NCBI RefSeq assembly: GCF_963668515.1
Contig: NZ_OY764865.1
Span: forward strand, 124,001 to 188,000
DNA length: 64,000 nt
Reading direction: 5' to 3'
From: an uncultured Ilyobacter sp.
GTDB lineage: Bacteria; Fusobacteriota; Fusobacteriia; Fusobacteriales; Fusobacteriaceae
Made by a program: the position numbers and the translations under genes. This document shows, in pieces, positions 9,526-16,812 of the stretch (position 1 is its first letter; the number at the start of each line of letters is the position of its first letter). The notes below the pieces were generated by a model. That model was given only the letters and a program-made list of their open reading frames with translations, ran no database searches and had not been told where the DNA came from.

Positions 9526-10179
9526 TTATTTAAATATTTCTCCGGCTTCTAGGTACCACAGCAAAAGATCAAAGTTATCCATTGGAATACTGGTTTTACT
9601 ACAGTATTTCCTCATTTTCTCCTCTATCTCCTTGTATTTTTTACCAGTTATTGTTTTAGGAATCTCATCTATCACTCCCAGTCTTACAAGATTTCTCAAA
9701 ATATGCCTGTCTAGAATAGCTATATCATCTCCGAAACCGACATTTCTCAAGAAATGACTTGCCTCCTTGTAGGCTATTCCTCTCACATGCTTTACAAGCC
9801 ACTCTCTCATTTCAAAAACATCGCCTATTTTTGAAATAAAGTCCTTTGTTATTATATCCCCGTCTTTGTTTTTCATCTGTTCTCTCAATAAAACCAAATT
9901 CTTAGCCTTGTTGTTTTTAAATCTAACAACATTGAGATATTCTACAATATCCTCTTCCTCTCCCGTGAACAAAAGACGGCTGTCTCTCAGTGCACTTATT
10001 GCCTTCCATGCATTTCTAGCCTTAGACTGAGGTGTCAACACACAGAAAGAAAGTTCTATGTGAATATCTTCATTATTTCCAGAAAACCAGATCTCTTTAA
10101 ATTCTTCCAGTCTTTTCTCTATATCTCCTTTTATATCAGTATAAACTCCGTATATTTTATCAAAATATTCTTTTTCCAT
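9526..10179 (-). CDS. ogg: N-glycosylase/DNA lyase (8-oxoguanine glycosylase, Ogg2-type)
   Basis: A 217-residue helix-hairpin-helix DNA glycosylase that would remove 8-oxoguanine and nick the abasic site. The HhH motif with the Schiff-base lysine is RGIAYKEASHFLRNVG, and the catalytic aspartate lies in IAILDRHILRNLVRLG, the arrangement of the short Ogg2 class found in archaea and some bacteria such as Thermotoga. There is no Fe-S cysteine cluster, which argues against endonuclease III or MutY. The ATG is preceded by GGGGGAAT. The next gene upstream, the TSUP permease, ends 82 bases away. Confidence 0.88.
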   Translation of the reverse strand: MEKEYFDKIYGVYTDIKGDIEKRLEEFKEIWFSGNNEDIHIELSFCVLTPQSKARNAWKAISALRDSRLLFTGEEEDIVEYLNVVRFKNNKAKNLVLLREQMKNKDGDIITKDFISKIGDVFEMREWLVKHVRGIAYKEASHFLRNVGFGDDIAILDRHILRNLVRLGVIDEIPKTITGKKYKEIEEKMRKYCSKTSIPMDNFDLLLWYLEAGEIFK

Positions 10180-10261
10180 AATTCCCCCTATACCATCTAT
10201 ATTACTCTAATAACCTCCTTCTTCAAAAAATATTTAAAGAAAGTTGTCTATAATTTTATTT

Positions 10262-11005
10262 TTACAAATTAATTGCCATTTTAAATGCCATCACGAGAGA
10301 CATAACTACAAAAATAGGTTTTATAAATTTGGCTCCGTTCTTTATGGCCATCTTAGATCCCATCTTAGAACCTACAATTATAAAAACTGCCGAAATGGCA
10401 CCATATTTTATATTTACCTGTCCGTTGAATATAAATGTTAAAAGAGCTGCAAACCCAGTTGTAAAGTTTAAAACTTTTGTGTTTGCAGTGGCGACAGTAA
10501 AATCAAATTTAAATATTTTTACAAGTCCGAACATAAAAAATGTCCCTGTACCCGGTCCGAAAAATCCGTCGTAAAACCCTAGGGCCGATGTGAGTAATTT
10601 TCCGAGAAGACTGTTTTTACCGTCTATTCCAGTATATTCATTTGCCATCCCTACTTTTTTTGATATCACTGTGTATATTGCAACTGCGAAAATCATAAAT
10701 GGAATCAGTATTTCAAGGATCTTGGGTGAGATGTACTGCACGGTCACCACTCCTAAAACAGCTCCCATAAATGCAAAAGGAATAAGCATTTTAAGTAGTT
10801 GTTTATTTAACTTATTGCTTTTAAAAAACTCATAACTGCTTGTAAAGCTACCTAAAGCAGCGGCCATTTTATTCGTTCCCAAAGCCATGTGAGGTGGCAT
10901 TCCTGTCATTAAAAGTGCAGGGACACTTATGAGTCCTCCCCCTCCAGCGATAGAATCTATAAATCCCGCTGCAAACATTCCGATTCCCAGAATAACTATT
11001 TCCAT
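10262..11005 (-). CDS. TSUP-family permease (TauE/SafE)
   Basis: A 247-residue membrane protein with seven or eight hydrophobic segments. The N terminus GMFAAGFIDSIAGGGGLISV and PPHMALGTNKMAAALGS is the characteristic first repeat of the sulfite exporter TauE/SafE family, and FGPGTGTFFMFG with ANTKVLNFTTGF is the second. Family members move small sulfur compounds or carboxylates such as sulfite, sulfoacetate or thiosulfate; the substrate here is unknown and no sulfur genes are nearby. It is a single gene with its own promoter upstream. Confidence 0.88.
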   Translation of the reverse strand: MEIVILGIGMFAAGFIDSIAGGGGLISVPALLMTGMPPHMALGTNKMAAALGSFTSSYEFFKSNKLNKQLLKMLIPFAFMGAVLGVVTVQYISPKILEILIPFMIFAVAIYTVISKKVGMANEYTGIDGKNSLLGKLLTSALGFYDGFFGPGTGTFFMFGLVKIFKFDFTVATANTKVLNFTTGFAALLTFIFNGQVNIKYGAISAVFIIVGSKMGSKMAIKNGAKFIKPIFVVMSLVMAFKMAINL

Positions 11006-11036
11006 TTTTTGCCCCTTTTAAAAGTTATTTTCCCCT

Positions 11037-11065
11037 ATTCTATATTCTGGGTTATTTTTTTTCAA
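11037..11065 (-). promoter_or_regulatory. Promoter for the TSUP permease gene
   Basis: TTGAAA (11060-11065), 17-base spacer, TAGAAT (11037-11042) on the minus strand, about 32 bases before the ATG. Confidence 0.7.
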
Positions 11066-11126
11066 TATATTTCTCTTTTATTTCGGAAATCAACCTTTCT
11101 AGGAAGATATTCTTTGATCTAAAAGT

Positions 11127-11152
11127 TAAAAAAAAAGCGGAATTATTCCGCT
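11127..11152 (-). terminator. Terminator after cdd
   Basis: AGCGGAA/TTCCGCT stem at 11136-11152 with a 3-base loop, followed on the minus strand by a run of at least nine T; two bases past the cdd stop codon. Confidence 0.9.
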
Positions 11153-11154
11153 CT

Positions 11155-11553
11155 TTACAGTTCAAATCCACAGGGAAGGAGATCCTCTATAGAGAGAATT
11201 TTATACTCTTTTTTTAGATTTGCCAGTATGACTGCCGTGTCCTCATAGGCAAACTCTTTTATAACCTGTCTGCAGGCCCCGCAAGGGCTCACAGGTCTAG
11301 CTGTGTCTGCCACTATGCATATTACAGCGATATTCTTCATACCATTTGTCACGGCTGAAAATATTGCCGTCCTTTCTCCGCAGTTGCTGAGACCATAGGA
11401 AGCATTTTCCACATTTGCTCCCCTATAATGATTACCCTTTTCATCGATAACCACTGCCCCCACCTTGAATCCAGAATATTTTACATAGGCGTTTTCCCTG
11501 GCCTCTATAGCTTCATCTATCAGTTCTAATATCTCTTTTTCATTCATAAGCAT
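11155..11553 (-). CDS. cdd: Cytidine deaminase
   Basis: A 132-residue homotetrameric-type cytidine deaminase that converts cytidine and deoxycytidine to uridine and deoxyuridine. Zinc ligands are visible as the cysteine of SNCGERTA (with the proton-shuttling glutamate) and the two cysteines of SPCGACRQV; substrate binding uses VGAVV and GANVENASYG. The start is the ATG at 11551-11553, eight bases after GGAGG; the upstream in-frame TTG lies inside the ribosome-binding site. It is the last gene of the nucleoside-catabolism run and feeds pyrimidine nucleosides to Pdp encoded at 14.7-16.0 kb. Confidence 0.93.
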   Translation of the reverse strand: MLMNEKEILELIDEAIEARENAYVKYSGFKVGAVVIDEKGNHYRGANVENASYGLSNCGERTAIFSAVTNGMKNIAVICIVADTARPVSPCGACRQVIKEFAYEDTAVILANLKKEYKILSIEDLLPCGFEL

Positions 11554-11610
11554 CGCATCCACCTCCAAAAGAGTAACCTCTGTAACCTACAGATATCTCA
11601 TAATATAATA

Positions 11611-12316
11611 CTATTTTTCTAGCGTACCGAGAGCTATTTCCATCATCTCGTTAAATGTGCTTTGTCTCTCTTCTGAGGTAGTCTCTTTCCCCTGTCACAA
11701 GAGAGTCAGATATTGTGAGGATGGTGAGGGCATTTACACCGTATTTTGCCGCAATAGTATAGAGGCCTGCAGTCTCCATCTCCACACAAAGGACTCCAAA
11801 GGCAGCCCATTTTTTATAGTCTTCAAAGTTATCCTGATAAAATTCATCGGAAGTCATTACATTCCCAGCCTTTATTTTTATCCCTTTTTCCTTTGCAGTA
11901 TCTACAGCCTTCATGAAAAGTTCAAAAGAGGCCGTCGGAGCAAAGTCGGCCCCACTGAACCTAAGCTTGTTTACACCAGAATTAGTAGATGAAGACATGG
12001 CTATAACTATGTCTCTCACCTTTACATCCTCTTGGTAAGATCCTGCCGACCCAACTCTTATTAGATTTTTTACTCCGTACTCTTTGATAAGTTCATTCAC
12101 ATATATCGAGATAGAAGGAACCCCCATTCCAGTTCCTTGGACTGATACTCTTTTCCCTTTATAAGTTCCTGTATATCCATACATTCCCCTTACAGTATTA
12201 TGACATACCGGATTTTCTAAAAAGGTCTCTGCAATCCATTTTGCCCTAAGGGGATCTCCAGGCAGAAGGACTGTCTCTGCTATCTCCGCTTTTTTTGCAG
12301 CTATATGTACGCTCAT
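11611..12316 (-). CDS. deoD: Purine-nucleoside phosphorylase DeoD, with a frameshift near the 3' end
   Basis: DeoD phosphorolyses purine (deoxy)nucleosides to base and (deoxy)ribose 1-phosphate. The frame from 12316 shows [34 protein letters not shown], the substrate-binding VEMET and the catalytic SDS. It then ends at 11651 after 221 residues with the un-family-like tail [11 protein letters not shown]. Dropping one A from the AAA at 11686-11688 gives [18 protein letters not shown] and a stop at 11611-11613, the normal C terminus at about 234 residues. So this is either a genuine one-base insertion, a sequencing error, or a +1 recoding site. All catalytic residues lie before the shift; only the last helix would be lost. 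The gene lies between deoB and cdd. Confidence 0.9.
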
Positions 12317-12386
12317 TTCACACCTCCAAATCTAATTTAAATTCATTTAAATTAAGTTTCTTATTATTGTCTATATACAGTTCAGA

Positions 12387-13562
12387 TCAATAAAGGTCTT
12401 TTGCAAAACTTCCCTCTGCACTGTTTCCAAGAAGAAGCTCCTCTAATGTCGCCGCTATGTCACCAAAGGTTCTCCTTATCCCTAGGTCTACTCCGCCCTT
12501 CACCTCTTTGCCATAGACTAAAATAGGAATATATTCTCTGGTGTGGTCTGTTCCTTGGTAAGTCGGGTCACATCCGTGATCTGCAGTCACTATAAGTATT
12601 TCATCATCTTTCATATTTTCCATTATCTCAGGAAGATATCTGTCAAACTGTTCTATGGCCTCTTTATATCCCTGTGGGTCTCTTCTATGCCCAAATTTCA
12701 TATCAAAATCCACTAGATTGGTAAATATAAGACCTTTGCTGTCTTCCTTTAGAGCAGTTATTGTTTTTAGTATCCCGTCTTTATCATTGTGATTAGTTCC
12801 TCTTGTATCTGTTATACCTTCTCCTGCAAATATATCGCTTATCTTTCCTATGGCCACTACATCTTTTCCAGCAGATTTAAGTTTATCCAAAAGTGTCGCC
12901 CTTGGAGGTTTTACAGAATAATCATGTCTGTTTGAAGTTCTTTCAAATTCACCCCTAGCCCTTCCCACATAGGGTCTGGCTATAACCCTTGCTACAGGTG
13001 ATTTTTCCATACATATTTCAAGTGCTGTTTCACAGGCCCTATACAATTTCTCTAAAGGTATAATCTCTTCATTGGCTGCTATCTGCAGTACCGGGTCGGC
13101 AGATGTATAGACTATCCAAGCCCCTGTTTTAAGCTGCTCTTCCCCGTATTCATCTATTACGGCAGTTCCGGAATATGGCTTGTTACATAGTATTTTCCTA
13201 CCGGTTCTTTTTTCCAGTTCTTTTAAAACCTCTTCCGGAAATCCATCTGGATATGTAGGGAAAGGTTTATCACCTATCACACCTGCTATCTCCCAGTGTC
13301 CGGTAGTTGTATCTTTTCCCTTTGCCTTTTCGGCCGCTTTTCCGTAGGCCCCTATGGTGTTCTTTATCTTATCGGCTCCATTTATTTCAGTGAGATTTCC
13401 TATTCCCATTTTCTCCAGGTTGGGTATATTTAATCCTCCGCATTCTTTAGATATATTTCCAAAGGTATCCGCCCCTATATCTCCAAACTCTGCAGCATCA
13501 GGAAGATATCCTACACCTGCACTGTCTAGTACTATTATTGTGGCTCTCTCTATTTTTTTCAT
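12387..13562 (-). CDS. deoB: Phosphopentomutase DeoB
   Basis: A 391-residue metalloenzyme of the alkaline-phosphatase superfamily that interconverts (deoxy)ribose 1-phosphate and 5-phosphate, linking the nucleoside phosphorylases to DeoC. The N terminus IIVLDSAGVGYLPDAAEFGD holds the first metal aspartate, DTTTGHWE holds the phospho-acceptor threonine region, and TADHGCDPTYQGTDHTREY supplies the remaining metal ligands. The ATG follows AAGGAGC. Its leader borders the repeat core at 13599-13945, which separates deoB from deoC; a terminator-like hairpin after deoC suggests deoB may need its own promoter or read-through. Confidence 0.95.
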   Translation of the reverse strand: MKKIERATIIVLDSAGVGYLPDAAEFGDIGADTFGNISKECGGLNIPNLEKMGIGNLTEINGADKIKNTIGAYGKAAEKAKGKDTTTGHWEIAGVIGDKPFPTYPDGFPEEVLKELEKRTGRKILCNKPYSGTAVIDEYGEEQLKTGAWIVYTSADPVLQIAANEEIIPLEKLYRACETALEICMEKSPVARVIARPYVGRARGEFERTSNRHDYSVKPPRATLLDKLKSAGKDVVAIGKISDIFAGEGITDTRGTNHNDKDGILKTITALKEDSKGLIFTNLVDFDMKFGHRRDPQGYKEAIEQFDRYLPEIMENMKDDEILIVTADHGCDPTYQGTDHTREYIPILVYGKEVKGGVDLGIRRTFGDIAATLEELLLGNSAEGSFAKDLY

Positions 13563-13598
13563 AGTTAAGCTCCTTTTTTCCTTATGAATTTAGTTAAG

Positions 13599-13945
13599 TT
13601 ATTGAATTTATAAGAATTCGTTACTTTTCTCTTGAAAGAAAAGTAACCAAAAGTTCAAGAATTTTCAAATGTCTAGGAAGTAGATATTTCTTTTATCGCC
13701 TTTATGAGCTACAGTCCTCAGTTCCCTGCGGAACTTAGTCTGCAAGACGGCTGAGTGCAGGTTCTTTCCTGTATAAGCCCTGCGACTTGAAAATTCAAAA
13801 AATCTTCTCTATGAAACTCTTCTCCTGTCTCTGTGTCTTCTGTGACCAAAAGATTTTGTTATTATTCGTGTTAATTTCCCTATCTTTTATTAGTGTCCAT
13901 TCGTGACAAAATCTTTTGACTCTGATATTCAGATAAATTCAGTAA
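13599..13945 (+). repeat. Intergenic repeat core, copy A (related to the element at 54.2-54.6 kb)
   Basis: This gene-free stretch between deoC and deoB begins TTATTGAATTTAT and ends ATAAATTCAGTAA, an imperfect terminal inverted repeat. Next to the left end is the palindrome GTTACTTTTCT/AGAAAAGTAAC (13620-13647). Near the right end CAAAAGATTTTGT (13847-13859) pairs with ACAAAATCTTTTG (13906-13918). The left approximately 60 bases and right approximately 118 bases closely match, in opposite orientation, 54546-54606 and 54225-54342; the middle is different. The outermost approximately 30 bases of the 54-kb copy, including its TIR tip, are not recognisable here. No open reading frame is evident. 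Confidence 0.8.
13620..13647 (+). repeat. 28-base palindrome in repeat copy A
   Basis: GTTACTTTTCT and AGAAAAGTAAC form an 11-bp perfect stem with a 6-base loop (CTTGAA). The same palindrome occurs at 54558-54585. Confidence 0.85.
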
Positions 13946-13965
13946 TTTATTAAAAAATAATAGAT

Positions 13966-13989
13966 TAAAAAGTGGGACAAAGTCCCACT
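13966..13989 (-). terminator. Terminator after deoC
   Basis: AGTGGGAC/GTCCCACT stem at 13971-13989, 3-base loop, followed on the minus strand by TTTTTAAT; 13 bases past the deoC stop. It would separate pdp-deoC from deoB-deoD-cdd. Confidence 0.85.
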
Positions 13990-14002
13990 AAATAATACTT
14001 TT

Positions 14003-14668
14003 TTAATATTCCCCCTCTTTAGCTTTACCACTTGTTACAAGCATCACCCCTGAAGATGTTCCTAGTCTTGTTACTCCCATCTCTATGTATTTCATGGCAG
14101 TCTCTAGATCTCTTACCCCTCCAGAAGCTTTTATTTGGGCTTTGTCTCCTACCACTTCCTTCATAAGTGCTACATCTTCAAATGTTGCTCCCCCTGTACC
14201 AAATCCAGTTGAAGTTTTTACAAAATCTGCCTTGGCATTCAAGGAAAGCTGGCATGCAGTTCTCTTTTCCTTTTCAGTAAGATAACATGTCTCTATTATC
14301 ACCTTTAAGACATTATCCCCTATAGCCTCTTTTATTGCTCTTATTTCATCCTCTACAAGTTTGGTTTCTCCTGATTTAAGAAGGCCTACATTTATTACCA
14401 TATCTATTTCAGACGCCCCGTCCTCTATACACTTTTTTGCCTCAAATACCTTTGCCTCAGAGCTCATAGCGCCTAGAGGAAATCCTACTACGGCAGCTAT
14501 TTTTACATCTGTTCCTTTTAGCTCATCTGCTGCAAGAGATACATAGCACCCGTTTACACATACAGAAAAGAATCCGTGCTCCCTTGCCTCTTGACAAAGT
14601 TTGACTATATCCTCTTTAACTGTTGTAGCCTTTAGTACTGTATGATCTATATACTTGTTGATTTCCAT
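14003..14668 (-). CDS. deoC: Deoxyribose-phosphate aldolase
   Basis: A 221-residue class I aldolase that splits 2-deoxyribose 5-phosphate into glyceraldehyde 3-phosphate and acetaldehyde. The TIM barrel opens with IDHTVLKATTVKEDI; the Schiff-base lysine is in FVKTSTGFGTGGAT and the second active-site lysine in AQIKASGGVRD; the catalytic aspartate is in SEIDMVINVG. It starts at an ATG with GGGGGA upstream, three bases after the stop of pdp, so the two are surely one operon. Together with Pdp and DeoB it completes the conversion of deoxynucleosides to glycolytic intermediates. Confidence 0.95.
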   Translation of the reverse strand: MEINKYIDHTVLKATTVKEDIVKLCQEAREHGFFSVCVNGCYVSLAADELKGTDVKIAAVVGFPLGAMSSEAKVFEAKKCIEDGASEIDMVINVGLLKSGETKLVEDEIRAIKEAIGDNVLKVIIETCYLTEKEKRTACQLSLNAKADFVKTSTGFGTGGATFEDVALMKEVVGDKAQIKASGGVRDLETAMKYIEMGVTRLGTSSGVMLVTSGKAKEGEY

Positions 14669-14671
14669 CTG

Positions 14672-15976
14672 TTATCCCCCTATAATTTCTAAAATTATTT
14701 CCTGTTTATCTATCTTTTTTTCAGAGATTACAACTGCTTGTGCAAGAGTCTCTAAAACTTCCTCTCTCAAATTTCCATTATGGAATATCTCTAGAATGGC
14801 ATCACCTTTCTCTAGTTTATCCCCCACCTTAGAACACATTATTATTCCAACAGAGTGGTCTATTATATCATCTTTTGCTGCTCTTCCTGCTCCTAGCATC
14901 ATAGCAGCCCTTCCTATGAGTTCTGCATTAAGGTGCTCTATATATCCATCCTTTGTTGCATAAAACACATCTTTTTCTCTTGCCTTTGGAAGAAGTGAGT
15001 AGTCATCACAGACATCGGGATTTCCCCCGCTTCCCCTTATGAATTTTCTCAGCATATCTAGGGCCTGGCCATTTTCAATGACCGCCTTTACTCGCTCTTT
15101 ACCACTCTCTAGGTCAGCTGCATCCCCTTTCATCACAAGGGCCTGAGATGCTAAAGTGTAAATTAAGTCAGTAAAATCTTCCGGACCATTCCCCTTGAGA
15201 GTTTCTATGGCTTCTATAACCTCTAGGGAATTCCCCACCGCTTCACCTAAAGGCTGATCCATATTTGTGAGAAGACAGACTATGTTCCTATCAAAAGCCT
15301 TTCCAAGGTCATACATTGTCTTTGCCAGCTCTCTGGCTTCGTCTATATTCTTCATAAAGGCTCCTGAACCTACCTTCACATCCAATATTATGGCATCTGC
15401 ATGTACAGCAAGCTTCTTCCCCATAATCGAACTGGCAATAAGAGGTATACTGGGTACAGTGGCTGTGACATCTCTCAGGGAATAAAGTTTCTTATCTAGG
15501 GGAACTATTTTATCTGAATATCCCATTATTCCAGTACCTGTTTCATTCACAAGTTTTATAAGCTCCTCTTTTGTCTGGGAAAATTTAAATCCCTCTATAG
15601 ATTCAAATTTATCTATGGTTCCTCCTGTATGCCCCAGCCCCTTTCCTGAAAGCTTAGCAGTTCCCATTCCCAGTGCTCCAAATATAGGTGCCAGGGCTAT
15701 TGTGGTCTTGTCACCGACTCCCCCTGTAGAGTGTTTGTCCACCAGAAATTTATGAGTTCCAGGAAAGTCTATGGTGTCCCCCGAATATATCATCTTTTCA
15801 GTGAAAAACTTAAGCTCTTCAGTTGTCATTCCGTTAAAGTAAACTGCCATCAAAAAAGAGGACATCTGATAATCAGGAATATTTCCCTCTAAGTATTCTC
15901 CTAGCAAAAAACCGATCTCTTCTTTTGTGAGAATCTCCTTATCCCTTTTCTTTTGTATTATATCAACTGCCCTCAT
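14672..15976 (-). CDS. pdp: Pyrimidine-nucleoside phosphorylase
   Basis: A 434-residue member of the thymidine/pyrimidine-nucleoside phosphorylase family. The phosphate-binding KHSTGGVGDKTT and the conserved GKGLGHTGGTIDK are present, as are ILDVKVGSGAF and the C-terminal PYNP domain ending in KKIDKQEIILEIIGG. Firmicute-type Pdp enzymes accept uridine and thymidine and are usually encoded with deoC and cdd, as here. It starts the operon, preceded by AAAGGGGG, and is divergent from a Crp/Fnr regulator; the 132-base gap between them contains a TATAAT without a good -35 and a perfect palindrome. Calling it DeoA instead would be a matter of substrate range. Confidence 0.92.
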   Translation of the reverse strand: MRAVDIIQKKRDKEILTKEEIGFLLGEYLEGNIPDYQMSSFLMAVYFNGMTTEELKFFTEKMIYSGDTIDFPGTHKFLVDKHSTGGVGDKTTIALAPIFGALGMGTAKLSGKGLGHTGGTIDKFESIEGFKFSQTKEELIKLVNETGTGIMGYSDKIVPLDKKLYSLRDVTATVPSIPLIASSIMGKKLAVHADAIILDVKVGSGAFMKNIDEARELAKTMYDLGKAFDRNIVCLLTNMDQPLGEAVGNSLEVIEAIETLKGNGPEDFTDLIYTLASQALVMKGDAADLESGKERVKAVIENGQALDMLRKFIRGSGGNPDVCDDYSLLPKAREKDVFYATKDGYIEHLNAELIGRAAMMLGAGRAAKDDIIDHSVGIIMCSKVGDKLEKGDAILEIFHNGNLREEVLETLAQAVVISEKKIDKQEIILEIIGG

Positions 15977-16045
15977 AACTTACCCCCTTTAGATAGAAGC
16001 CTACAATTTATTATACAATTTTTTAAATTTTAACCTGTTTTTTAT

Positions 16046-16065
16046 ATATTTTGTCCCCAAAATAT
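16046..16065. promoter_or_regulatory. Perfect palindrome in the pdp/regulator gap, candidate operator
   Basis: ATATTTTG-TCCC-CAAAATAT: an 8-bp perfect inverted repeat with a 4-base spacer, midway between the divergent starts of pdp (15976) and the Crp/Fnr gene (16109). The geometry fits a dimeric Crp/Fnr-type protein, and the pdp side has TATAAT (about 40 bases downstream) but no good -35, as expected of an activated promoter. No binding evidence. Confidence 0.55.
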
Positions 16066-16108
16066 GATATAAAATTCTAATATAAAAAAATAGGACAGGT
16101 GGCATTTT

Positions 16109-16765
16109 ATGATGAATAATTTAAGTAAACTTGAAAACTACATACAAAAATTTGGTCTTGAGGAAGTTTTTTCTCCCGAGATCAGGCGTTTCCTCAAAGT
16201 AAAAAAGTATGCCAAGGGAGAAATAATATTCAATGCCTATAAACCAGTGCTGTATATCTATTTTTTAGTAGAAGGACTTGTTGAGATAAACAGCATAATG
16301 ATATCAGGGAATAAGCTGTTTATAAACAATCTTTTTCCCCTTGAGCTTATAGGAGACCTAGAGTATATGAATAAGCAAGAGGCTATTTTTGACGTGGTGG
16401 CAGCCGATAACTCTACTGTTATCCTGCTCCCCTTTGATATTGCCGAGAAATATCTAGAGGATAACCCAAAATTCTGGAGATTGCTGGCAACAGAGTGCAG
16501 TAAAAAGCTTCTTAGAACAAACAGAGCCATAATATTAAAGGGGAGTTATTCGTTAAAAACAGTCCTTGCAAACTACCTCATAAAAAATAACTATGAGATT
16601 AATTTTACCTCTTTAGTTGATTTGGCCGCCCACTTAAATGTAAGTTATAGAAATCTTTCGAGAGTAATAAAATCACTCTCTGAAGAGGGAATAATAAAAA
16701 AGCAAAGAAAAAAAATAATAACTCTCAAAAAAGAAGAGTTGAAAAACTACTCAGTTAATCTCTGA
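16109..16765 (+). CDS. Crp/Fnr-family transcriptional regulator (YeiL-like)
   Basis: A 218-residue regulator with an N-terminal cyclic-nucleotide-binding-type beta-roll (about residues 15-125; GEIIFNAYKPVLYIYFLVEGLVEI) and a C-terminal winged helix (about 150-205; LVDLAAHLNVSYRNLSRVIKSLSEEGIIKK). Only a single cysteine (about residue 131) is present, so no Fnr-type Fe-S cluster is expected, and the arginine-serine pair that binds cAMP in Crp is not evident. The general similarity and the position next to nucleoside genes recall YeiL of enterobacteria. It is divergent from pdp, and I infer that it controls the pdp-deoC genes. The start follows GACAGGTGG. Confidence 0.8.
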   Translation: MMNNLSKLENYIQKFGLEEVFSPEIRRFLKVKKYAKGEIIFNAYKPVLYIYFLVEGLVEINSIMISGNKLFINNLFPLELIGDLEYMNKQEAIFDVVAADNSTVILLPFDIAEKYLEDNPKFWRLLATECSKKLLRTNRAIILKGSYSLKTVLANYLIKNNYEINFTSLVDLAAHLNVSYRNLSRVIKSLSEEGIIKKQRKKIITLKKEELKNYSVNL

Positions 16766-16773
16766 GATCCTAC

Positions 16774-16805
16774 AAAAAAGGCTGCCCTTTCTAAAGGGCA
16801 GCCTT
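16774..16805 (-). terminator. Terminator between convergent regulator and BioF-like genes
   Basis: AAGGCTGCCCTTT/AAAGGGCAGCCTT, a long near-perfect stem (16778-16805), with TTTTTT directly following on the minus strand. It clearly ends the BioF-like gene; on the plus strand the U-run is less direct but may also serve the regulator gene. Confidence 0.85.
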
Positions 16806-16812
16806 GAAATTA

